Shown one piece after another: positions 1 to 8,497 of a stretch of 15,170 bases of DNA. This DNA comes from an uncultured Campylobacter sp. (GTDB taxonomy: Bacteria; Campylobacterota; Campylobacteria; Campylobacterales; Campylobacteraceae). The translations under genes were made by a program, and so were the position numbers. The notes beneath the pieces were generated by a model. It saw only the letters and a list, made by a program, of their open reading frames with translations, was not told where the DNA came from and made no database searches. The DNA lies in NCBI RefSeq assembly GCF_938045225.1, contig NZ_CALINL010000032.1, forward strand, positions 1 through 15,170. Direction: 5' to 3'. Numbering within the stretch: the first letter of the stretch is position 1; each line of letters opens with the position of its first letter.

Positions 1-1843
1 CCTTATAGTCAATAATAGCTGTATCAAGCTCTGGACATACATTACAGCCCTTACACGAAGCACGACGGCAATCGCCTGTAAGATTTGCTTCTACCGCTTG
101 TTCCCACTCGCGTTTTAGGAATGCTTTACTTACCGTACAGTCTAGATGATCCCAAGGTAATGGCTCATCAAAGTCACGTGTGCGGCGCGCATAATAGGCT
201 GGGTCCAAACCACAATCAGCGAAGGCTTTCAACCAAGTTTCATAGTTGAAGAACTCAGTCCAGCCATCGAATTTACAACCCGCTTCCCAGGCTTTTACGA
301 GAACGTTAGATAATCTACGGTCCCCACGAGCAAAGGCTGCCTCCATGTAACCAGTATAACCATCATGGTAATGATAGGAAATATTGCGATTATTGATGAG
401 AGACTTCAAGTAACGTTGTTTACGATGAATTTCCTCTACATCTTGTTGACCATACCATTGGTACGGAGAATGTGTTTTTGGGACGAAGAAGGATACGCTG
501 ACAGTGACAGAACCATTGCGTTTACCTGTAATGTCACGATGTAAATCAAGCACCTTATAGGCCAAATTAGCAATACCTGCGAGATCTTCATCTGTTTCAG
601 TAGGAAGGCCCATCATAAAGTACAGCTTAACTGTATTCCAACCAGATTTAAAGGCATTTGTACACGCTGCCAATAAGTCTTCTTCGCTAACGCCTTTGTT
701 AATAACATCGCGCATACGTTGTGTACCGGCTTCAGGAGCAAACGTAAGACCACTCTTACGCACTTGTTGCACCTTTTTCGCAATATCAATGGAGAAACTA
801 TCGATACGCAAGGATGGCAAGCTTACGCTCACTTGTTTGTCTTTGAACTCTTCCATGAGCATGTCTACTAGCTCAGGCAATTTAGAGTAGTCCGCAGAGC
901 TTAAGCTCATCAAGGAGATTTCATTATACCCAGTATTGGCAATCGTGTCCTTAGCGATTTGTAACAAACGTTCTGGTGTCTTTTCACGAACAGGACGGTA
1001 TAACATACCAGCCTGACAGAAACGACAACCCCGTGTACAGCCGCGGAACAGTTCTAATACTGCCCGGTCATGCACGATATCCAAGAATGGCACTACAGGT
1101 TTTGTAGGGTAGAACACATTTTCTACATCTTCTACGATGCGTTTCTCTACAGCTGCCGGTACATCTTCAAAGCGAGGTGTAATAGATTTAAAATCACCTT
1201 GCTCTGTATATTCCACATCATATAATGCAGGACAATAGGTACCAGGAATTTGAGCCACTTTACGCAAAAACGCCTCTTTACCACCGGGGAAACCTTTTGC
1301 TTTTTCAGCTTTATAGAGGTCGATAAATTCATCGCCCCATTCTTCGGATTCACCAAGAGATACAATATCAAAGAAATCTGCAATAGGCTCTACATTAAAT
1401 GCACATGGACCACCACATACGAGTAACGGGAAATCCATATCACGATCTTTAGCGTACATAGGAATGCCAGCCAAATCGAGCATATTCAAGATATTAGTAA
1501 AGCTCATCTCATATTGAAGCGTAAAGGCTAGTACATCAAAGTCTTTAATAGGCGTACGAGTTTCCAAAGAAAATAAAGGAATGTTGCGCTTGCGCATCTC
1601 CTCTTCCATATCGTGCCACGGTGCAAACACACGTTCCGCTGCTGCATCATCACGACGGTTTACAAGACCATATAAAATTTTGATACCCAAATGGCTCATG
1701 GCCACTTCGTATACATCTGGAAAAGCTAATGCCATTGTTACATCAACAGTGCTGTGATCTTTTACGATACTGTTATATTCGCCGCCCGTATAACGAGCAG
1801 GCTTTTGGACATGTTGTAACCATGACGTATCTAATTGAATCAT
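1..1843 (-). CDS. Radical SAM protein, TIGR03960-type (3' end just beyond the window)
   Basis: The frame is open from an ATG at 1843 to the left edge (614 codons) with no stop. A GGAGG ribosome site lies a few bases before the start. The N-terminal ~200 residues resemble the B12-binding-like domain of this family. The radical SAM cluster motif CxxxCxxC is at C269, C273 and C276 in the context FRGCTRGCRFCQAG, and should hold the [4Fe-4S] cluster that cleaves S-adenosylmethionine. Near the end a second cysteine group, C-x4-C-x2-C-x2-C (plus-strand about 25-65), could bind another metal or Fe-S centre. Proteins of this type are usually a little over 600 residues, so the stop is probably only a few codons outside. 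The family is often followed by a DUF2344 partner, and its substrate is not established as far as I know. It follows rodA by 57 bases and may be co-transcribed with the cell-shape cluster. Confidence 0.88.
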   Translation of the reverse strand, partial: MIQLDTSWLQHVQKPARYTGGEYNSIVKDHSTVDVTMALAFPDVYEVAMSHLGIKILYGLVNRRDDAAAERVFAPWHDMEEEMRKRNIPLFSLETRTPIKDFDVLAFTLQYEMSFTNILNMLDLAGIPMYAKDRDMDFPLLVCGGPCAFNVEPIADFFDIVSLGESEEWGDEFIDLYKAEKAKGFPGGKEAFLRKVAQIPGTYCPALYDVEYTEQGDFKSITPRFEDVPAAVEKRIVEDVENVFYPTKPVVPFLDIVHDRAVLELFRGCTRGCRFCQAGMLYRPVREKTPERLLQIAKDTIANTGYNEISLMSLSSADYSKLPELVDMLMEEFKDKQVSVSLPSLRIDSFSIDIAKKVQQVRKSGLTFAPEAGTQRMRDVINKGVSEEDLLAACTNAFKSGWNTVKLYFMMGLPTETDEDLAGIANLAYKVLDLHRDITGKRNGSVTVSVSFFVPKTHSPYQWYGQQDVEEIHRKQRYLKSLINNRNISYHYHDGYTGYMEAAFARGDRRLSNVLVKAWEAGCKFDGWTEFFNYETWLKAFADCGLDPAYYARRTRDFDEPLPWDHLDCTVSKAFLKREWEQAVEANLTGDCRRASCKGCNVCPELDTAIIDYK

Positions 1844-1900
1844 ACATCCTCCGTCTTTTCTGAAAGACTTCTTTCACAATCAATCCTATATATAGGTTAT

Positions 1901-3007
1901 TTAAAAAATATATTTCGTCCGTTGCATTGCGATATTTAACAAAATACCGATACTCAACATATTCGTAGTCAATGCACTAACACCATAACTAAGGAATGGC
2001 AATGGAATACCAGTAACAGGCATAATACCAATTGTCATACCTACGTTTACGAGTACCTCAAAGGTAAACATGGTGGCAATACCTGTAGCTAATAACATAC
2101 CAAAATTATCATTACACATATACGCCACTTTAATGCTGCGATAAATAAGCATAAAGAGTAATAATAATACTATGATACAACCTACAAAGCCAAATTCTTC
2201 ACCAATAACGGAGAAAATAAAATCCGTATGGTTTTCTGGTAAGAAGTTCAACTGACTTTGAGTACCATTGAAGAGTCCCTTACCAAAAATCAAACCAGAA
2301 CCAATGGCAATCTTAGATTGAATAATATGATAACCAGATCCAAAGGGATCAATATCTGGATTTAAAAATACGAGAATACGTTGTTTTTGGTATTCTTTCA
2401 GTACAAACCAGCCTAAAGGCATCAATAATAAACCAGTGCCCGCAATGATTTTTATGAGTCTAGTTTTAATGCCAGAGATAAATAGCATCCCCACAAAAAT
2501 GGCAATGTACACAAGAGATGTACCTAAGTCAGGTTGTAAGAATACAAGCGCAATAGGCACCCCAACATATAATACAGGCATTATTAAAGACTTAAATGTA
2601 TCTAACTTGCCAATACGGGGCTCTAGCATTTTGGCCATACAGATAATCATCAATAATTTAGAAAATTCTGATGGCTGAATGGTAATAGGACCCAATTGAA
2701 TCCACCGTTGAGCACCCAATGCAGATGTACCAACAGCCATAACAGCAATTAACATCAAAAGAGTAATGCCATAAATGATATTGCCCCAATCCTTTAATCG
2801 ATGATAGTTAAGGAATTGCATGCCTATCACAACAGCTGCATTAGCAAGGAAAAATATAAGTTGCTTTACTACTAAACTACCAAATCCAATAGGCTCTTGA
2901 TTAACATGAGTTGCACTGCCAATAGCTGCTAAGCCAATGCAAACTAGTAGAAAAGTACATATGATAATAGCCCAGTCGCTATCATTCCATAGTTTCCGCC
3001 ACATCAT
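1901..3007 (-). CDS. rodA: SEDS peptidoglycan glycosyltransferase RodA
   Basis: RodA polymerises lipid II into glycan strands in the inner membrane and pairs with the class B transpeptidase PBP2 during side-wall growth. The 368-residue length matches the family (E. coli 370). There are about ten hydrophobic segments. Conserved SEDS motifs are visible: QPSEFSK (111-117), QPDLGTS (158-164), FLPENHTDFIF (255-265) and PFLSYGVSALTTNM (337-350). The aspartate in HTDF falls at residue 262, the same number as the essential Asp of E. coli RodA. It starts 5 bases after the stop of the MinD-like gene, and its cognate PBP2 is one gene further upstream, so the two partners are in one operon. FtsW is a relative, but the length, the HTDFIF loop and the mre/PBP2 context favour RodA. 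Confidence 0.93.
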   Translation of the reverse strand: MMWRKLWNDSDWAIIICTFLLVCIGLAAIGSATHVNQEPIGFGSLVVKQLIFFLANAAVVIGMQFLNYHRLKDWGNIIYGITLLMLIAVMAVGTSALGAQRWIQLGPITIQPSEFSKLLMIICMAKMLEPRIGKLDTFKSLIMPVLYVGVPIALVFLQPDLGTSLVYIAIFVGMLFISGIKTRLIKIIAGTGLLLMPLGWFVLKEYQKQRILVFLNPDIDPFGSGYHIIQSKIAIGSGLIFGKGLFNGTQSQLNFLPENHTDFIFSVIGEEFGFVGCIIVLLLLFMLIYRSIKVAYMCNDNFGMLLATGIATMFTFEVLVNVGMTIGIMPVTGIPLPFLSYGVSALTTNMLSIGILLNIAMQRTKYIF

Positions 3008-3012
3008 ATCAC

Positions 3013-3936
3013 CTATTTCAATTTACGACGGCGCCATAAACTTTGCTTACCTTGCACTAATAAACGCTGAGTAGTCCATCCACCGCGATTAATATACAAA
3101 ACAGTATTTGAATCCCCAAAGATAGACTCACCAGCTGAAGCAAGAGTCGGTGTACATGCTTCTTCTTTAGCCGCTTTTTTCTTAGTTACATAGGCATCAA
3201 ATTGTTTTTGTACATCATAATCTTCCCAACAATCACCTGTTACAACATAGTCTACAAGAGGTGCTAATACATTACGAAACTCATGAGAAGCAAGGTCTAA
3301 CAAATGACCATCTTGTGTATATGTTAGGATATCTTCGTCATAAGGAATCATAGCCCCTACATACTCGGCGCGAAGGACTTCCAACATATCATATAAATCT
3401 ATGTCTTCACTATCTACAGGCACTGCATTAAAGGCAATAGCAAAGTCGCGAATATTATGTTCTTGACACACTTGAATCATACGCGCCCCATTGCGCAAGG
3501 ATACCCACAATGGATGTGTCACAACGATACAACGACTCACAAGATCTAAAATTGACTCAATGCCCTTACCAATCCCTGCTGGTGCATCGATCAAAATATA
3601 GTCATATTCATCACAAAGCCGACGAACTAATTTCTTATACTTCTTTCGACCTATATCTTCCCAACGTGCACTTTGACTAGCCGGTAAGAAATCTAGATTT
3701 TCTGCAATTGATACAATAGCATCATCTGTATATTCTTTATCTTCACTCGCATCAAGTGCATCATAGATAATTTCATCTGCCACGCCTAACACGAGATCCA
3801 AATCGCGCAATCCAAAGTCCCCATCACAGAGCAATACGCGGTGCCCTGCATGACTTAAGGCTGCACCCAAGCATGCAGTGACAGTCGTTTTACCTACGCC
3901 ACCCTTACCGGATACAACACCAATGATTTCGCCCAT
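3013..3936 (-). CDS. minD: MinD-like ParA-family ATPase with extended C-terminus
   Basis: Membrane-associated P-loop ATPase of the MinD branch, which positions the division septum. I choose the ATG at 3936 rather than the in-frame GTG at 3960: it has an AAAGGA site upstream, it begins 1 base after the PBP2 stop, and it puts the deviant Walker A lysines at K11 and K16 as in E. coli MinD. Other signatures are DGDFGLRDLDL (38-48, with D38 and D40) and the Walker B/PAGI motif ILIDAPAGIG (114-123). At 307 residues it is about 40 longer than usual MinD. The extra length includes a lysine/alanine-rich stretch (about 250-262), and the C-terminus ends in a strongly basic segment with leucines and a tryptophan (about 288-307) that could act as the membrane-targeting helix. 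No minC or minE lies on either side. Confidence 0.85.
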   Translation of the reverse strand: MGEIIGVVSGKGGVGKTTVTACLGAALSHAGHRVLLCDGDFGLRDLDLVLGVADEIIYDALDASEDKEYTDDAIVSIAENLDFLPASQSARWEDIGRKKYKKLVRRLCDEYDYILIDAPAGIGKGIESILDLVSRCIVVTHPLWVSLRNGARMIQVCQEHNIRDFAIAFNAVPVDSEDIDLYDMLEVLRAEYVGAMIPYDEDILTYTQDGHLLDLASHEFRNVLAPLVDYVVTGDCWEDYDVQKQFDAYVTKKKAAKEEACTPTLASAGESIFGDSNTVLYINRGGWTTQRLLVQGKQSLWRRRKLK

Positions 3937-3937
3937 A

Positions 3938-5860
3938 CTAATCCTTTCTTGGTTGCCCACTTGTTACTGCATTCTGAGGTTTCTGCCCATTAGACGTATT
4001 CCCTACAGTTGCACTATCTTTATTACTTTTAGTATTTGTGTCATTCGTTTTTTTATTTAATGGCACATTGAAATATGCAGCTAACACATCTCGTACGATT
4101 GGACCTGCAGAGCCCGCACCAAAGCTACCTTGTTCAACAAGTGCAACCACAACAATTTGGGGCTTATCATATGGTGCATAGGCTACAAACCAACCATGAT
4201 CCCGGCCATGTGCGTTTTCCGCAGTACCAGTCTTACCAGCTACATTAATTGGGAAGCCTTTAAATAAGTCCCCTGCTGTACCACCTTCGTTTGTAACATC
4301 ACGCAAACCTTCTCGAATAAGGTCCATAATATTTTTGGGAACTGGTAGAATACCTAATTTATCAGGCCCGAAAATCTCTTTCGGAGTGCCATCTTTATTA
4401 TCAATACGGCTTACCACATAAGGTTTATATTTAATGCCACCATTAGCTACTTCGCTGAGCAAAACAGCCATTTGCAATGGCGTAACTAAGGTAAAAGATT
4501 GACCAATAGCAGCATCGAAGGTTTCACCTAAGTACCAATCTTCATCATATACTTTTCGTTTATACTCAGGGCTTGCCATAATGCCAGACGCCTCACCTGG
4601 TAAATTAATACCAGTCTTTTCACCAATGCCAAAATAAGCAGCATATTTATCGAGATTTTCTATACCAACGCGATTACCCATTTCATAGAAGTAAACGTTA
4701 TCTGACTTAGCAAGCGCTCTATTAAAGTTAAGCCATCCTAAGGCTTCACCTTCTGCATTTCGCTTATCGATCAACCAGTGCTTACCACTGTCAAAGATCA
4801 TCTCTTCAGGAGTGACCTTTTTAAGATCTAACGCTGCTGTACCAGTAATAATCTTAAATGGTGATCCTGGAGGATATTCACCAGAAATAACCTTATTATC
4901 AAATGGATGATTTTTATCATTATTCAGCTGATTCCATTGAGCAGTTGTAATCCCTTTAGAAAACCAGTTTGGATTAAATTCAGGCGCACTGACCATAGCT
5001 AAAATAGCTCCTGTATTAGGGTCCATGGCCACCACTGCTGCCCCTTGTGCTGGAATCCCTTGCGCACGCAATTGATTGAGCTGATTCTTAACAGCCTCTT
5101 CAGCGGCCTTTTGAAGATTTACATCAATGGTTAAATGAATATTAGCACCTGGCACTGTATGTTTTCTATCTACCTCAGCCACAGGACGACCTGTAGCATC
5201 TACCTCAACTTGTTTACCACCATCAGTACCACGCAAGATAGAATCATATAATTTTTCGAGACCAGAACGCCCTAAAATAGTACCGCCACTTACCAGTGTA
5301 TTAGGGTCTTGCTGTTTTAGCTCTTCTAATTCCTCTTCACTCACTTCACCAACATAACCAAATAATTGAGAAGCCATCGTTTCATATGGATAGTATCGAA
5401 GTGGCTCAACATCAATGGTTACCCCTGGTAATTCATGACGATGCTCTTCAATGGTTGTCACTACGTCCATAGAAATATCATTAGCAATACGTATTGGCTC
5501 ATAACCATACTTGTGATCATTAACCTTCTTTGTAATATCTTCAGGCTTCATTTTTAATAAAGCTGCCAATTTAGCAACTTCACCATCATCCAAAGCCTTT
5601 CCGGTAGGCATGATAGATATAGTATAGGCAGGTCGAGAGCCTACAAGAATTTGACCATTACGATCATACATAACGCCTCGTGCTGCAGTCATCGGTACCA
5701 TGCGCAATCGGTTGCCTTCCGCCTTGGCTTGATAATAGCCACCAGCCAAGATTTGTAGCATAAACAAACGCAATGCTAACACTATAAATATGCCCGCTAC
5801 AATGTAAAAGAGTACATCAAAGCGACTCGTTTTTCTTCGTTTATAGAGGCCTTCAAGCAC
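3938..5860 (-). CDS. mrdA: Penicillin-binding protein 2, class B transpeptidase
   Basis: Bitopic class B penicillin-binding protein that cross-links peptidoglycan with RodA during elongation. It has 640 residues with a single membrane anchor at about 17-38. The N-terminal pedestal begins with the ARGVMYDRNG motif (60-69), and the transpeptidase domain covers roughly 270-595. The active-site motifs are present: SxxK as SPFK (S333-K336), SxN as SDN (386-388) and KTGT (543-546). The start is a GTG at 5860 preceded by AAGGGGGTGA. The tail from about 603 is low-complexity, rich in Asn, Thr, Lys and Ser, and outside the catalytic fold. The gene lies 23 bases after mreD and 1 base before the MinD-like gene, consistent with one elongation operon. 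The catalytic serine is followed by Pro instead of the commoner Thr, a tolerated variation. Confidence 0.95.
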   Translation of the reverse strand: MLEGLYKRRKTSRFDVLFYIVAGIFIVLALRLFMLQILAGGYYQAKAEGNRLRMVPMTAARGVMYDRNGQILVGSRPAYTISIMPTGKALDDGEVAKLAALLKMKPEDITKKVNDHKYGYEPIRIANDISMDVVTTIEEHRHELPGVTIDVEPLRYYPYETMASQLFGYVGEVSEEELEELKQQDPNTLVSGGTILGRSGLEKLYDSILRGTDGGKQVEVDATGRPVAEVDRKHTVPGANIHLTIDVNLQKAAEEAVKNQLNQLRAQGIPAQGAAVVAMDPNTGAILAMVSAPEFNPNWFSKGITTAQWNQLNNDKNHPFDNKVISGEYPPGSPFKIITGTAALDLKKVTPEEMIFDSGKHWLIDKRNAEGEALGWLNFNRALAKSDNVYFYEMGNRVGIENLDKYAAYFGIGEKTGINLPGEASGIMASPEYKRKVYDEDWYLGETFDAAIGQSFTLVTPLQMAVLLSEVANGGIKYKPYVVSRIDNKDGTPKEIFGPDKLGILPVPKNIMDLIREGLRDVTNEGGTAGDLFKGFPINVAGKTGTAENAHGRDHGWFVAYAPYDKPQIVVVALVEQGSFGAGSAGPIVRDVLAAYFNVPLNKKTNDTNTKSNKDSATVGNTSNGQKPQNAVTSGQPRKD

Positions 5861-5883
5861 TCTTTCACCCCCTTACTAATTTA

Positions 5884-6375
5884 TTACCAAATATAATCTT
5901 GCTGTTCGTCCTTACGCCACAATAATCCATGTACGATGGCAGCCAATAGACCGTTCCAAAATAGTACCGGTATAACCATATGCCACATATATAATCCTAT
6001 ATGTAAATCCCCGCCACTGGCCAATATCATTAAGCTGCGGATAAATCCATCAAGCAATGTACAAATGGCTACAATAGCACTGGACCAATACCAACGTTCT
6101 TCATAGAGTCGATGTTTCACTGCGGATAATAGGTAAACCACAAGAACGTAAGGGAATAAATGGAGCCCAAAGAAGTTAGATATCAATACATCATGTACAA
6201 TACCACCTATAACAGCTGCCATCAGACCCATATAACGACCTTTAAATAGTGTGACCATAACAATGATGGTCAAAATTAAATTTGGTAACCAATTCGTATG
6301 AAAAATAGCAGGCAATAATTGGGCCTGTATAAAGTAAATTAAGAATCCACAGAGGACTAAAGCTAGACGCATCAT
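5884..6375 (-). CDS. mreD: Rod shape-determining membrane protein MreD
   Basis: Small integral membrane protein of the MreBCD elongation complex. It has 163 residues, typical for MreD, and is almost entirely hydrophobic, with about five membrane segments and a short polar C-terminus. Family features include an early hydrophobic segment ending in LLPAIF, a central GRYMGLMAAVIGGIVHD stretch (47-63) and F-x-G-L-H. Two ATGs are adjacent at 6375 and 6372; the first overlaps the mreC stop as ATGA, giving a 4-base overlap and translational coupling. An AGGGGG site lies upstream. Its place between mreC and the PBP2 gene is the standard order, which carries much of the assignment because MreD sequences are poorly conserved. 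Confidence 0.88.
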   Translation of the reverse strand: MMRLALVLCGFLIYFIQAQLLPAIFHTNWLPNLILTIIVMVTLFKGRYMGLMAAVIGGIVHDVLISNFFGLHLFPYVLVVYLLSAVKHRLYEERWYWSSAIVAICTLLDGFIRSLMILASGGDLHIGLYMWHMVIPVLFWNGLLAAIVHGLLWRKDEQQDYIW

Positions 6376-7289
6376 GGTTTAACGGCCCCCTTTGCCCCTT
6401 CAACTTGATCCCGTTGTGTTTGAGGTACCAGTTTAGGCTCAAGCCCTGGTTTTGGTGGTGCACTTACGGAAGATGATGTAAGGACAAACACCTCTTCTAA
6501 ACGATAGAAGTCCACACTTGGTGTAATTACGGCATTCTTTACAAAACCTTCTGTATCATTTTCGATGGACTGTACATTACCAACAGGCAATCCTTTAGGA
6601 TAGATACCACCATACCCAGAGGTGATTAATTTATCCCCTACTAATACATCACCATCACGGGCAATATTTACCATTAATGGCGTACGAGGTGAGTCACCAT
6701 TACCTTTTACGACTCCAGATAGGCGAGATTCAGGACGTTGTACAATAACACCGATTGCACTACGTGGGTCAAGAATGGTTTGTACTCGAGAAGAGTGAGG
6801 GTATACATCGGTAATAAAACCAACTACCCCACTTGGCACAACGACAGCCATATTGACAGCCATCCCTTCTTCACTACCCTTATCGATAGTGAAAGTATTT
6901 GTCCATGTGCCGTAATCCTTTGTAATAATGCCGGCTAAAGTCATGGAGAATTCCGGATGATTGCTCTTATAGTTGAGCAATTGACGAAGTCGAATATTTT
7001 CTGCTACTACTTCATCATAGTTAACAACCTTTTGTTCTAATGCAGCCTTGCGAGATGCTGCCTCATCACTTTCAATAGTTGCAGAAATAGCATTATTGAG
7101 CACTGTAAAACCGGTTTGTACACCGTCAAGCAAACGGGCAGATCCATAAGCAAATGGTGTTGTAATACCTTCAAGAGTGACAGTAACAAAAGGAATACTA
7201 GTTCGTTGTTTCCATGCAAATCCGAGCAACGCTAATAGGATACAGCTAATGACAACAACGATAATTAACTTTTTATCTGACTGTATCAT
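6372..7289 (-). CDS. mreC: Cell shape protein MreC
   Basis: Bitopic scaffold that links MreB filaments inside the cell with PBP2 and RodA outside. The 305-residue product has a short cytoplasmic start, one membrane segment (about 8-25), a coiled-coil stretch (about 70-105, with VAENIRLRQLLNY), and then the beta-rich MreC domain with recognisable motifs such as GSEEGM, VVPSGVVGFITDV, DPRSAIGV and SGYGGIYPKGLPVG. A proline-rich tail (from about 274) ends the protein; such tails are variable in this family. The ATG at 7289 begins 1 base after the mreB stop, and the stop overlaps the mreD start by 4 bases. The ribosome site is weak (GAAAGGG within the end of mreB), so translation probably depends on coupling. 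Confidence 0.93.
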   Translation of the reverse strand: MIQSDKKLIIVVVISCILLALLGFAWKQRTSIPFVTVTLEGITTPFAYGSARLLDGVQTGFTVLNNAISATIESDEAASRKAALEQKVVNYDEVVAENIRLRQLLNYKSNHPEFSMTLAGIITKDYGTWTNTFTIDKGSEEGMAVNMAVVVPSGVVGFITDVYPHSSRVQTILDPRSAIGVIVQRPESRLSGVVKGNGDSPRTPLMVNIARDGDVLVGDKLITSGYGGIYPKGLPVGNVQSIENDTEGFVKNAVITPSVDFYRLEEVFVLTSSSVSAPPKPGLEPKLVPQTQRDQVEGAKGAVKP

Positions 7290-7290
7290 A

Positions 7291-8328
7291 TTAGTCTTGG
7301 CCCTTTCTATTTTTAGAATTCACAATAAAACGTGATAAGCTCACCAAGTCAGATGAAGCCCCGTTAAGGCCCACAACGACTTTTGTGTCGGGTGCATCTG
7401 GAACATGAACAGGCACACCTAACTCGCCCCCAATACGCTCAGCCAAACCCGACAATTGCGCAGTACCACCAGTAAGATATATTCCATATTGCATAATATC
7501 TGCTACAATCTCAGGTTCAGCGGAACGAATCATTTGTTTCACTTCATCTAAAAGGCCAGCAATACAGTCATTTACAACTTGATATACCTCTGACTGATGA
7601 ATAACACAACGTCTGCCTAAGCCATTCATCATATCACGGCCTTGAAAGGCATATTCCGCATCTTCTAAAGGTGCCATAGCAGTCCCTACTGTATGTTTAA
7701 TATCTTCTATAATTTCTTCAGAAACGATAACCCCAAAACACTCACGTACATAGCGTAGCAATGCATTATTGATATCTGAGCCACCGAAGCGTATGGTTTT
7801 ACTATCTACAATGCCGCCCAATGAAACAATGCCCATATCGACAGTGCCACCACCAATATCAATGACCATAGATCCACGAGCTTCAAAGATAGGTGCACCG
7901 CAACCAATGGCTGCAGCGACAGGTCGTTCGATAAGAAATACTTCGCGTGCTCCCGCCTGAATAACAGCATCCATCATCGCTCTTTGCTCAACGTCGGTCA
8001 TCCCACAAGGAACACCAACAAGAACTCGAGCACGGCGCAATGCATTAGACACTTTATTCAGAAAATAGTTAAGCATCGTGTGCATAACTCGATAGTCCAC
8101 AATAAATCCATCTTTTAAAGGTGTTAAAGGGCGCCACATATCGGGCATACGCAATACAAGACGTGCCGCTTCATCCCCAACGGCTACTACTTTTTCTTGT
8201 TTTGTATCAGTTGCTATAATCGATGGTTCGCTTATAACAGTCCCTCGCGTCCCCCCCATGAGGCGCGTTTGTATGGAACCAATATCTATACTTACATCTT
8301 TTCCTAGAGTAGGTAAAATGGAACTCAT
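7291..8328 (-). CDS. mreB: Actin-like cell shape protein MreB (divergent)
   Basis: Bacterial actin homologue that forms membrane-bound filaments and guides side-wall synthesis. It has 345 residues, as usual for MreB. The actin-fold ATP-binding blocks are visible: phosphate-1 DVSIDIGSIQTRL (11-23), connect-1 region LIERPVAAAIGCGAPI (132-147), phosphate-2 VIDIGGGTVDMGIVSLGG (155-172) and the adenosine block YLTGGTAQLSGL (284-295). Several motifs usually strict in MreB have changed: DLGTANT to DIGSIQT, LIEEP to LIERP, GGGTTEVAV to GGGTVDMGI, and GERTAE to SEEIIE (203-208). AAGGAG precedes the ATG. It heads the mreBCD-PBP2-minD-rodA run and follows a radC fragment, the classical radC-mreB order. 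Another actin-fold ATPase is possible from sequence alone, but the context makes MreB by far the best call. Confidence 0.92.
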   Translation of the reverse strand: MSSILPTLGKDVSIDIGSIQTRLMGGTRGTVISEPSIIATDTKQEKVVAVGDEAARLVLRMPDMWRPLTPLKDGFIVDYRVMHTMLNYFLNKVSNALRRARVLVGVPCGMTDVEQRAMMDAVIQAGAREVFLIERPVAAAIGCGAPIFEARGSMVIDIGGGTVDMGIVSLGGIVDSKTIRFGGSDINNALLRYVRECFGVIVSEEIIEDIKHTVGTAMAPLEDAEYAFQGRDMMNGLGRRCVIHQSEVYQVVNDCIAGLLDEVKQMIRSAEPEIVADIMQYGIYLTGGTAQLSGLAERIGGELGVPVHVPDAPDTKVVVGLNGASSDLVSLSRFIVNSKNRKGQD

Positions 8329-8359
8329 AGTAAAATCTCCTTCATTACATCATCATTCC

Positions 8360-8368
8360 ATTTTACCA
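8360..8368 (-). promoter_or_regulatory. Candidate extended -10 promoter for mreB operon
   Basis: On the minus strand TGGTAAAAT fits an extended -10 element (TG-n-TAAAAT). It would place the transcript start about 25 bases before the mreB ATG, leaving room for the AAGGAG ribosome site. No clear TTGACA-like -35 is visible at the right spacing. The element sits between the radC terminator and mreB, where a promoter for the cluster would be expected. Confidence 0.35.
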
Positions 8369-8398
8369 CATATAATACGACTTTATCTATTGAATAGA

Positions 8399-8477
8399 AA
8401 AAGCACTCCTATAATAATGTATACATCCCTTCACTGAATAAATCAGAAAGAGTGAACTCATTATTATGAGTGCTTTT
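8399..8477 (-). terminator. Nested hairpin terminator after radC
   Basis: The arms AAAAGCACTC-CT-ATAATAATG (8399-8419) and CATTATTATGAGTGCTTTT (8459-8477) pair over 19 bp with one 2-base bulge. Inside, TTCACT (8430-8435) and AGTGAA (8451-8456) form a second stem. Read on the minus strand the outer stem ends in GTGCTTTTTCT, an intrinsic terminator tail, 20 bases past the radC stop. The A-tract on the other side means it could also work in the opposite direction. Confidence 0.7.
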
Positions 8478-8497
8478 ACTATTAATGTGTGCATTTT

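Noticed and set aside
1861..1876. Small hairpin TGAAAG-ACTT-CTTTCA between rodA and the radical SAM gene
   Set aside because: Only a 6-bp AT-rich stem without a U-run; likely chance, not a terminator or riboswitch.
3937..3960. GTG at 3960 as start of the MinD-like gene
   Set aside because: It would overlap the PBP2 stop region, has no good ribosome site, and would move the Walker A lysines away from the K11/K16 positions of MinD.
8329..8497. A small protein gene in the radC-mreB gap
   Set aside because: No start with a ribosome site and coding-like frame was seen; the gap is explained by the terminator hairpin and a promoter.
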